8,455 nt of DNA from Bacteroidaceae bacterium (GTDB lineage: Bacteria > Bacteroidota > Bacteroidia > Bacteroidales > Bacteroidaceae), in assembly GCA_016292545.1 (NCBI GenBank), contig JAEDIG010000109.1:1-8455 (forward strand), written 5' to 3'. Under the pieces are notes generated by a model. It was not told where the DNA came from and did no database searches. It saw only the letters and a list, made by a program, of their open reading frames with translations. The position numbers and the translations under genes are program-made. The first letter of the stretch is position 1, and each line of letters begins with the position of its first letter. This document shows positions 1 through 5,973 of this stretch, piece by piece.

Positions 1-1805
1 AAGTGGTCGGGCATTCCCATCCGGTGTACACATACGCTGTGGCGATGGTCATGCATGTATTCGCATACGGCACTGCCCAATCCGCCGTCGCGCACACCGT
101 CTTCCACCGTGAATACATGCTTGAAGCGTGTGGCCACGTCGTGGAGAATCGCTGTGTCGATGGGTTTCAGGAAGCGCATGTCGTAGTGGCACACGCTGAT
201 GCCTTCCTTTTTGAGCATGGCCACGGCCTCGGCTGCCGTGTTGCCCAGCGGTCCGATGGTGAGCAGGGCTGCATCATGTCCGTCGGAGAGCATCTGTCCC
301 TTGCCCACGGGCAAGGGTTCTCGCGGGCAGCGCCAGTCGGTGAGCACACCGTTTCCGCGGGGATAGCGGATCACGAACGGTCCTGCCCCGGGCAGCTGTG
401 CCGTGTACATCAGACAACGCAGTTCCCGCTCGTTCAGGGGCGATGCAATCGTAAGGTTGGGGATGGGACGGAGGGCAGCCATGTCGAACATGCCGTGATG
501 GGTGGGGCCGTCTTCCCCCACTATGCCCGCCCTGTCGAGGCAGAACACCACATGGAGCTTGTCGATGGCCACATCGTGGATGATGTTGTCATAGGCACGC
601 TGGGAAAAGGCGGAATAGATGTTGCAGAAGGGAATGAGGCCCTCCTTGGCCATTCCGCCCGAGAATGTTACGGCATGTCCCTCGGCAATGCCTACGTCGA
701 AGGCCCTGTCGGGCATCTCGCGCATCATGATGTTCATGCTGCATCCTGTGGGCATGGCAGGCGTCACGCCCACGATGGCCGGGTTCATGCGTGCCAGTTC
801 GAGCAGGGTTTCGCCAAACACGTCCTGGAATCTGGGCGGTTCTCCGCTGTGCTTCTCCTGGATGCGTTCTCCTGTTTTGGGATTGAAACGGCCGGGGGCA
901 TGCCATGCGGTGGCATCCTTTTCGGCAGCAGGGAATCCCTTGCCCTTCTTGGTGTGGATATGGAGCATCTTGGGTCCCTTCATGTCGCGTATGCTCTGGA
1001 GTGTGCGCACGAGGGCAATCACGTCGTGGCCGTTTTCCGGCCCGAAGTAGCGTATGTCCATGCCTTCGAACACATTCTTCTGTCCCGTAATCACCGATTT
1101 CAGGGAATTGTTGAAACGCAGAATCTTGCGGACACCCTCGTCGTTGAGCCATCCGATGCGCAGCAGGTGCTGTCCGGCCCAGTAGCGCAGGCGGTTGTAG
1201 CCGCTGCTGGTGTGCAGCTGGTGGAGATAGTGTTTCATGCCCCCCACGCTGTGGTCGATGCTCATGTTGTTGTCGTTGAGGATGATGAGCAGGTCGTTGG
1301 GCATGGCACTCGCATTGTTGAGGCCCTCAAAGGCCAGTCCGCCGCTCATGCTGCCATCACCGATTACGGCCACCACGTGTCGTTTCTCGTGGTGCTGGTG
1401 GGCGGCCACGGCCATGCCCAATGCCGCCGATATGCTGTTGGAGGCATGTCCGCAGGTGAAGGTGTCATATTCGCTTTCCTCGGGCGAGGGGAAAGGCTTC
1501 AGCCCGTGAAGGTGGCGATAGGTGGAGAACCTGTCGCGCCGTCCGGTCAGTATCTTGTGTCCTGCGGTCTGGTGGCCTACGTCCCACACGATGCGGTCAT
1601 AGGGCGTGTTGTATACGTAATGCAAGGCTACAGTCAGTTCCACCACCCCCAGACTGCTTGCAAAATGGCCGGGGTTGCTGGCCAAGGAATTGATGATGAA
1701 CTGGCGTAGCTCATCACACACTTGGGGCAAATCCTTCAGGGGGATCTGGCGCAGGTCCTCGGGGCTTCCTACCTTATTTAGTAGCTTTTCGGGCTCTTTT
1801 TTCAC
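1..1805 (-). CDS. dxs: 1-deoxy-D-xylulose-5-phosphate synthase (partial, C-terminus beyond window)
   Basis: Cytoplasmic thiamine-diphosphate enzyme that condenses pyruvate with glyceraldehyde 3-phosphate to DXP, the first step of the MEP isoprenoid pathway. The minus strand reads 601 codons without a stop, then leaves the window at about residue 601 in the sequence RMGMPDHF, which matches the family's C-terminal domain; about 30 residues should be missing. Visible landmarks: NPGHFASSLG with the active-site His47; the ThDP motif GDGSMSGG from residue 149, closed by NDNN; the catalytic Glu375 in IAEGHAVTFSGGMA; and DRAGIVGEDGPTHHG in the pyrimidine-binding domain. The E. coli equivalents are His49, Asp152 and Glu370, so length and spacing are normal. 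The start is inferred to be GTG at 1805-1803: no in-frame ATG lies between the upstream stop TAA and the conserved N-terminus (KKEPEKLLNKVGSPEDLR). It is transcribed away from the neighbouring plus-strand genes, from a promoter around 1828-1835. The identification is very secure; the start codon is less so. Confidence 0.96.
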   Translation of the reverse strand, partial: MKKEPEKLLNKVGSPEDLRQIPLKDLPQVCDELRQFIINSLASNPGHFASSLGVVELTVALHYVYNTPYDRIVWDVGHQTAGHKILTGRRDRFSTYRHLHGLKPFPSPEESEYDTFTCGHASNSISAALGMAVAAHQHHEKRHVVAVIGDGSMSGGLAFEGLNNASAMPNDLLIILNDNNMSIDHSVGGMKHYLHQLHTSSGYNRLRYWAGQHLLRIGWLNDEGVRKILRFNNSLKSVITGQKNVFEGMDIRYFGPENGHDVIALVRTLQSIRDMKGPKMLHIHTKKGKGFPAAEKDATAWHAPGRFNPKTGERIQEKHSGEPPRFQDVFGETLLELARMNPAIVGVTPAMPTGCSMNIMMREMPDRAFDVGIAEGHAVTFSGGMAKEGLIPFCNIYSAFSQRAYDNIIHDVAIDKLHVVFCLDRAGIVGEDGPTHHGMFDMAALRPIPNLTIASPLNERELRCLMYTAQLPGAGPFVIRYPRGNGVLTDWRCPREPLPVGKGQMLSDGHDAALLTIGPLGNTAAEAVAMLKKEGISVCHYDMRFLKPIDTAILHDVATRFKHVFTVEDGVRDGGLGSAVCEYMHDHRHSVCVHRMGMPDH

Positions 1806-1827
1806 AATTATCTTTAATTTATGTCTG

Positions 1828-1835
1828 CAAAATTA
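1828..1835 (-). promoter_or_regulatory. Putative Bacteroidota -7 promoter box for dxs
   Basis: Read on the minus strand this is TAATTTTG, a full match to the TAnnTTTG -7 element of Bacteroidota housekeeping promoters. Transcription would start near 1821, leaving a leader of about 15 nt before the proposed GTG start at 1805. No good -33 TTG is present at the expected distance; the nearest candidate is a weak CTG at 1856-1854, which falls inside the opposing promoter box. The call rests on one box and its position. Confidence 0.55.
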
Positions 1836-1856
1836 CATATTTTCGTGGAAGTTCAG

Positions 1857-1864
1857 TAATTTTG
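1857..1864 (+). promoter_or_regulatory. Putative Bacteroidota -7 promoter box for the GSCFA gene
   Basis: TAATTTTG on the plus strand matches TAnnTTTG exactly and lies 31 bp before the ATG at 1896, so transcription would start near 1870. It is the mirror image of the dxs box: GCAAAATTAC at 1827-1836 and GTAATTTTGC at 1856-1865 form a perfect 10-bp inverted repeat with a 19-bp spacer. No clear -33 element is seen, so the promoter may be weak or activator-dependent. Confidence 0.55.
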
Positions 1865-1870
1865 CCGCCA

Positions 1871-1886
1871 GAAAAATCAATTTTTC
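1871..1886. repeat. 16-bp near-palindrome in the GSCFA leader
   Basis: GAAAAAT at 1871-1877 and ATTTTTC at 1880-1886 are perfect 7-bp inverted arms separated by CA. The element begins almost exactly where transcription from the 1857-1864 box should start, and ends 9 bp before the ATG. It could be an operator or a weak AU-rich hairpin at the mRNA 5' end. The region is AT-rich, so chance is a real alternative. Confidence 0.35.
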
Positions 1887-1895
1887 GATATATTG

Positions 1896-2852
1896 ATGAC
1901 AAATTCGCCCATATTGTTCCGTACAATGGTGGATGTGGCCCCATTATCTGCTCCCATTGAAGTGAGCGACAGCCATGTCTTTCTTGGTTCATGTTTTGCC
2001 CGCAATGTGGGCGACAGGTTCGGGGAATACGGCCTCGATGTGTCTGTCAATCCGCTGGGCACACTTTACAATCCGCAGAGCATACTCTCCGTGGTGGAGC
2101 ATGCCCTGGCTCCCGATGCAGCCCGTTTGCCGGTGTTTGCCGAGGGGGGGATGTACAGATGCTGGCTGGCCGACACACTGGTGGAAGAACCTTCCGAGGA
2201 TGCCTGCCGCCGCCGGGTGTATGAGCTGCTTGCATCGCTGGGCCGGGCCATCCGCAGGGCAAGGTGTCTTTTCGTCACGCTGGGCACCAATGTCTGTTAC
2301 CGCCATCGCGAACTCCGCATGGTGGTGAGCAACTGCCACCATGCAGCTCCGCAGGTGTTCGAGGAAGTCAGGCTTTCCGCAGCCGACTGCACCACTGTGC
2401 TCACAAGCCTGATGGCGCTGCTGGACCGCCATGGCGTGGCCGCACAGGTGGTGTTCACTGTCAGCCCCTACCGCTATGCCAAGTATGGCTACCACCAGAG
2501 CCAGCTCTCCAAGGCTGCCCTGCTGCTGGCTGTCGACGAGGTGTGCAGGCAGTGGGATGCACGGTGCATCTATTTCCCGTCCTACGAAATAGTGCTCGAC
2601 GAGCTGCGCGACTACCGTTTCTATGAGGCCGACATGCTCCATCCCTCTGCCGTGGCTGTTGATTATATCTGGCAACGGCTCGTTGAGAGCTTCTTTTCCG
2701 CCCGGGCACGCCGTTATCTGGAGGAATACGAGCCCATAAGGAAAGGCTTCCTGCATCGTCCGCTCCATCCCCAGTCCCCGGCCCATGCCCGTTTTGTGGA
2801 ACAGCTGCGTAGCCGCCAGCAGGCCCTGCGTGCCAAATATGTATCGTCATAA
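1896..2852 (+). CDS. GSCFA-family protein, probable SGNH-like hydrolase
   Basis: Uncharacterised protein of 318 residues, close to the usual GSCFA-domain length. The name-giving motif is at residues 30-36 (LGSCFAR) near the N-terminus, preceded by the typical LFRTMVDV opening. Further conserved-looking blocks are NPLGTLYNP (52-60), LFVTLGTN (125-132), SNCHH (146-150), FTVSPYRY (187-194), QLSKAALLLAVDE (203-215), YFPSYEI (226-232) and YEADMLHPSA (243-252). Ser32, Gly130, Asn147 and Asp246/His249 fall in the order expected for SGNH hydrolase blocks I, II, III and V, so an esterase, acetylesterase or deacylase activity is plausible, but no substrate is known to me. No signal peptide or membrane segment is seen, suggesting a cytoplasmic protein. 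ATG 1896 is preferred over the adjacent in-frame TTG at 1893. It lies 34 bp before murF-alr on the same strand, hinting at an envelope-related role. The family call is strong; the function is inference. Confidence 0.9.
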   Translation: MTNSPILFRTMVDVAPLSAPIEVSDSHVFLGSCFARNVGDRFGEYGLDVSVNPLGTLYNPQSILSVVEHALAPDAARLPVFAEGGMYRCWLADTLVEEPSEDACRRRVYELLASLGRAIRRARCLFVTLGTNVCYRHRELRMVVSNCHHAAPQVFEEVRLSAADCTTVLTSLMALLDRHGVAAQVVFTVSPYRYAKYGYHQSQLSKAALLLAVDEVCRQWDARCIYFPSYEIVLDELRDYRFYEADMLHPSAVAVDYIWQRLVESFFSARARRYLEEYEPIRKGFLHRPLHPQSPAHARFVEQLRSRQQALRAKYVSS

Positions 2853-2872
2853 CCATATTATATATATTAATG

Positions 2873-2880
2873 TATATTTG
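2873..2880 (+). promoter_or_regulatory. Possible -7 promoter box directly before murF-alr
   Basis: TATATTTG matches TAnnTTTG and ends 6 bp before the murF-alr ATG at 2887. If used, transcription would begin at or within a few bases of the start codon and the mRNA would be nearly leaderless. There is no TTG-like -33 element about 20 bp upstream, and the 34-bp gap is very AT-rich, so a chance match is quite possible. Read-through from the GSCFA gene may be the main source of transcript. Confidence 0.35.
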
Positions 2881-2886
2881 TGAATT

Positions 2887-5247
2887 ATGTATAAGATTAG
2901 CGAGATAGCATCGATGATGGATGCTCAAGTGGTGGGCAATGGCCCACTGGATATAGACTGGCTGCTCACCGACAGCCGCAGTCTGTGTTTTCCTGAAAAC
3001 ACGCTGTTCTTCGCCCTGCGCTCCGAACGTGGCGACGGACACCGCTATATACACGAACTCTACCAGCGTGGCGTGCGTGCCTTTGTGGTGGACACCATGC
3101 CCACACAGGTGATGCCCGATGCCGTCTTTCTGACGGTGCCCGACACCCTTGCCGCCCTGCAGCGGCTGGCCATGGCCCACCGCCATCGTTTCCAACTGCC
3201 TGTAGTGGGCATAGCGGGCAGCAACGGCAAGACCACGGTCAAGGAGTGGCTCTATCAGATGCTCTCCCCCGACTATGCCGTGGTGCGCAGTCCCCGCAGC
3301 TACAACAGCCGCATTGGTGTGCCCCTTTCCGTGTGGTCACTGGCCGGGAACCATCAGCTGGCCCTTTTCGAGGCCGGCATTTCCCAGCCCGGCGAGATGG
3401 ATGTGCTGGAGCCGATTATCCGCCCCTCCATCGGCCTTTTCACGGGTCTGGGCGACGCCCATCAAGAGAATTTCAGCTCGATGGAGCAGAAGTGTGAGGA
3501 GAAGCTGCGCCTGTTCCGCCATGTCCGGGTGCTCATCTATCTGTCGGGCAATCCGGTGGTGGACGAGTGTGTGAGGAGGATGGACTTCCGGGGAAAGCTG
3601 GTGCCTTGCGTGTCCACGGGCGATGCCCTCACCGACGACAGGGCTCTCTGCCGTGCCCTGTGTCTCCATCTGGGCATGGAAGAGGCCGTCGTAGACCGGC
3701 GTCTTGCAGCCCTGCAGCCGGTGGCCATGCGGCTGGAGGTGCTGGAGGGGGTGCGCGGATGCACCATCATCAACGACACCTACAACAGCGACCCTGCCAG
3801 CCTCTACACGGCCCTCGACTTCATGAACCGCCGTCCCGAGCGTGCCAGTCTTCGCCGCACGCTGGTGTTGAGCGACATCATGCAGACGGGACTTTCGCCC
3901 GATGAACTCTATGCCCAGGTGGCCCGTCTGGTGCGCCAACGGGGTGTCGACGAAGTGCTGGCCGTGGGGCCTGCCCTCTCATCCTGCAGGGAGTTGTTTG
4001 AACAGCAGCAGGTGAGCATCCGCTGCTTTTCCTCCACCCGCCATCTGCTCGAAAGCGGTGTGATTGACACGCTTTCCGACAGACTGGTGCTGCTGAAGGG
4101 AGCCCATGACTTCCACTTCGGACAGGTGGCCGACATGCTGGTGCGCAGGATGCACGAAACCATTCTGGAGGTAGACCTGAATGCCGTCATCGACAACCTC
4201 AACTACTATCGTTCAATGCTGCGTCCCGGCGTGAGGATGGTGTGCATGGTCAAGGCCGATGCCTATGGCGCGGGAGCCGTGGAAGTGGCCAAGGTGCTTC
4301 AGGAGCATCGCGTGGACTATCTGGCCGTGGCCGTGGCCGACGAAGGGGTGGCCTTGCGCCATGCAGGCATCACATCGAACATCATTGTCATGAACCCCGA
4401 GATGGGCAGTCTCCACATGCTTTTCCAGTACCATCTGGAGCCGGAGGTATACAGTTTCCGCCTTCTGGAAGCCCTGCTGCATGCGGCTGCACAGGAGGGC
4501 GTGGCCGGCTTCCCCATCCATTTGAAACTGGACACGGGCATGCATCGCATGGGCTTTAGTCCTGCCACAGACATGCCCCGTCTCTTGCAGCTGCTTACGG
4601 GGCAGAACGCCCTGCTTCCCCGCAGCGTGTTCTCCCATTTCGTGGGGAGTGACTCCGATGACTTCGATGCCTTCTCGGCCCGCCAGTTCAGCCTGTTCAC
4701 CCAGGGGGCGGATGCCTTGCAGAAGGGCTTCTCCCACCACATCCTCCGCCACATCTGCAACAGTGCCGCCATTGAGCACTTCCCCGAGCGGCAGATGGAC
4801 ATGGTGCGTCTGGGACTGGGCCTCTATGGCATAAACAGCCGAAACAACCACCTGATTCATAATGTGTCCACATTAAAGACCACCATCCTTCAGATTCATC
4901 AAGTGCCGGCGGGTGACAGCATCGGCTACGGCCGGCACACGTTTGTGGACCGCGACAGCCGCATCGCCTCCATCCCCATCGGCTATGCCGACGGACTCAA
5001 CCGCCATCTGGGCAACCGCCACGGCTATTGTCTGGTGGGCGGACGGCCTGCGCCCTACATGGGAAACATCTGCATGGACGTGTGCATGATTGATGTCACC
5101 GACATTCCTTGCAAGGAAGGCGACCAGGTGGTGATTTTCGGGGAGGAACTGCCTGTTCCGGTGCTCAGCGACGCGGTGGACACCATTCCCTATGAATTGC
5201 TCACAGGGGTGAGCCCGAGGGTGAAACGCATCTATTTCAAGGGCTGA
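2887..5247 (+). CDS. murF-alr: Bifunctional MurF ligase / alanine racemase fusion
   Basis: One 786-residue cytoplasmic polypeptide with two peptidoglycan-precursor enzymes. Residues 1 to about 422 are MurF, which adds D-Ala-D-Ala to UDP-MurNAc-tripeptide: N-terminal domain with LLTDSRSL (26-33), P-loop GSNGKTT (111-117), RSPRSYNSRIGVPLS (134-148), EAGISQPGE (162-170), AHQENFSSMEQKCEEK (191-206, with the lysine expected to be carbamylated) and the C-terminal ligase domain with MRLEV and NDTYNSDP. Residues about 423-786 are alanine racemase: PLP lysine K456 in MVKADAYGAG, KLDTGMHRMGF (547-557), RLGLGLYGIN (641-650, PLP-contacting Arg), catalytic Tyr700 in IPIGYADGL, MGNICMDV (725-732) and the C-terminal IPYELLTGVSPRVKRIY. 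The fusion is a known Bacteroidota arrangement. The MurF half appears about 40 residues short between residues 232 and 246, with changed consensus asparagines (see findings). The ATG is set by the conserved N-terminus MYKISEIA. It probably shares transcripts with the GSCFA gene. Confidence 0.95.
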   Translation: MYKISEIASMMDAQVVGNGPLDIDWLLTDSRSLCFPENTLFFALRSERGDGHRYIHELYQRGVRAFVVDTMPTQVMPDAVFLTVPDTLAALQRLAMAHRHRFQLPVVGIAGSNGKTTVKEWLYQMLSPDYAVVRSPRSYNSRIGVPLSVWSLAGNHQLALFEAGISQPGEMDVLEPIIRPSIGLFTGLGDAHQENFSSMEQKCEEKLRLFRHVRVLIYLSGNPVVDECVRRMDFRGKLVPCVSTGDALTDDRALCRALCLHLGMEEAVVDRRLAALQPVAMRLEVLEGVRGCTIINDTYNSDPASLYTALDFMNRRPERASLRRTLVLSDIMQTGLSPDELYAQVARLVRQRGVDEVLAVGPALSSCRELFEQQQVSIRCFSSTRHLLESGVIDTLSDRLVLLKGAHDFHFGQVADMLVRRMHETILEVDLNAVIDNLNYYRSMLRPGVRMVCMVKADAYGAGAVEVAKVLQEHRVDYLAVAVADEGVALRHAGITSNIIVMNPEMGSLHMLFQYHLEPEVYSFRLLEALLHAAAQEGVAGFPIHLKLDTGMHRMGFSPATDMPRLLQLLTGQNALLPRSVFSHFVGSDSDDFDAFSARQFSLFTQGADALQKGFSHHILRHICNSAAIEHFPERQMDMVRLGLGLYGINSRNNHLIHNVSTLKTTILQIHQVPAGDSIGYGRHTFVDRDSRIASIPIGYADGLNRHLGNRHGYCLVGGRPAPYMGNICMDVCMIDVTDIPCKEGDQVVIFGEELPVPVLSDAVDTIPYELLTGVSPRVKRIYFKG

Positions 5248-5254
5248 AGAATGT

Positions 5255-5271
5255 GTTTTTTGCAAGAAAAC
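5255..5271 (+). other. AT-rich hairpin after murF-alr
   Basis: GTTTTTT at 5255-5261 can pair with AGAAAAC at 5265-5271 (7 pairs including one G-T wobble) around a GCA loop. It starts 7 bp after the murF-alr stop and abuts the TTG of the next promoter. It lacks a GC-rich stem and a following T-run, so it is a poor intrinsic terminator; an operator or simple AT-rich coincidence is as likely. Confidence 0.25.
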
Positions 5272-5302
5272 TTGTGTAAATCCACGCCTTTTTGTACTTT
5301 TG
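5272..5302 (+). promoter_or_regulatory. Bacteroidota-type promoter for the hydrolase-ffh-folD cluster
   Basis: TTG at 5272-5274 (in CTTGTG) and TACTTTTG at 5295-5302 are separated by 20 bp, fitting the Bacteroidota pattern of a -33 TTTG/TTG and a -7 TAnnTTTG. It is the only promoter in the window with both boxes at correct spacing. Transcription should start near 5308, leaving a leader of about 13 nt before ATG 5321. Because the next gaps are only 23 and 35 bp and contain no comparable promoter, it may serve all three downstream genes. Confidence 0.7.
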
Positions 5303-5320
5303 CAGCAATTTGACAGAACA

Positions 5321-5950
5321 ATGAACAAGACAGTACTCTATATCCATGGGTTTGCTTCGGCAGGAAGTTCGGGAACGGCTGTGCAGATGCGCACCCATCT
5401 CTATCCCAAAGGTGTGTCGGTGGATAGCCCCGACATTCCTGTGAATCCTCTTGAGGCCATGCAGTTCCTGCGCCAGAAGGTGGACCAGCTCCGACCTTCG
5501 CTCATCGTGGCCACCAGCATGGGAGCCCTCTATGCAGAGCAGCTCACTGGCATACCCCGCATTCTGGTGAATCCCTCCTTCCAGATGGCCCGTCTGCTCA
5601 TGATGCGCGGGATGGGTCGCCAGCAGTTCCGCAACAAGCGGCAGGACGGCACCAAGGAGTTCCGGGTGGACAAGGCCATGATTGATGCCTTCCGCCAGGT
5701 GGAGAAGCACTCTTTCGAGGCTGTTTCGCCGCAGGAAAAGGAACTGGTGTATGGTCTTTTCGGCCTTCAGGACAAGAATGTCAACTGTCAGGACGTGTAT
5801 CGCCGCCACTATGGCGACAGCCATTTCATCACCTTCCAGGGAGAACACTATCTCAACGGTCAGGTGCTTGGCCACACCGTGCTTCCGCTGGTGGAGCAGT
5901 TGCTTGCCGTGCAGGAAACCGCGCCCGGATGGGCACAGGATAAATATTGA
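5321..5950 (+). CDS. YqiA/YcfP-like alpha/beta hydrolase
   Basis: A 209-residue predicted esterase of the small YqiA/UPF0227-type alpha/beta hydrolases. The N-terminus VLYIHGFASAGSSGT (5-19) is the typical strand plus oxyanion HGF segment. The probable nucleophile is Ser66 in VATSMGALYAE, an elbow reading T-S-M-G, so the usual glycine two positions before the serine is replaced by alanine (A64). The probable acid is Asp151 in GLFGLQDKNV and the probable base is His176 in GEHYLNG; order and spacing fit the fold. No signal peptide or membrane segment is visible, so it should be cytoplasmic. The substrate is unknown; E. coli YqiA cleaves short acyl and palmitoyl-CoA esters, but that specificity should not be transferred. 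ATG 5321 is chosen because it follows a good promoter with a short leader and because an upstream in-frame TTG at 5300 lies inside the -7 box. The gene ends 23 bp before ffh and is probably co-transcribed with it. Confidence 0.85.
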   Translation: MNKTVLYIHGFASAGSSGTAVQMRTHLYPKGVSVDSPDIPVNPLEAMQFLRQKVDQLRPSLIVATSMGALYAEQLTGIPRILVNPSFQMARLLMMRGMGRQQFRNKRQDGTKEFRVDKAMIDAFRQVEKHSFEAVSPQEKELVYGLFGLQDKNVNCQDVYRRHYGDSHFITFQGEHYLNGQVLGHTVLPLVEQLLAVQETAPGWAQDKY

Positions 5951-5973
5951 ATAAAAAAAGGAAAGAATCAGAT

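Noticed and set aside
3..1709. 568-codon open frame on the plus strand
   Set aside because: It lies exactly opposite dxs, is rich in His, Val and Gly as expected from reversed GC-rich codons, matches no family I know, and every Dxs motif reads cleanly on the other strand.
1893..1895. In-frame TTG upstream start for the GSCFA gene
   Set aside because: An ATG follows immediately, and the conserved part of the family begins several residues later, so the extra codon is not needed.
5947..5973. TTG start giving Ffh a 9-residue extension
   Set aside because: It overlaps the stop of the upstream gene, and the extension would precede the canonical MFENLSERL start, which has its own AAGGAAA ribosome-binding site.
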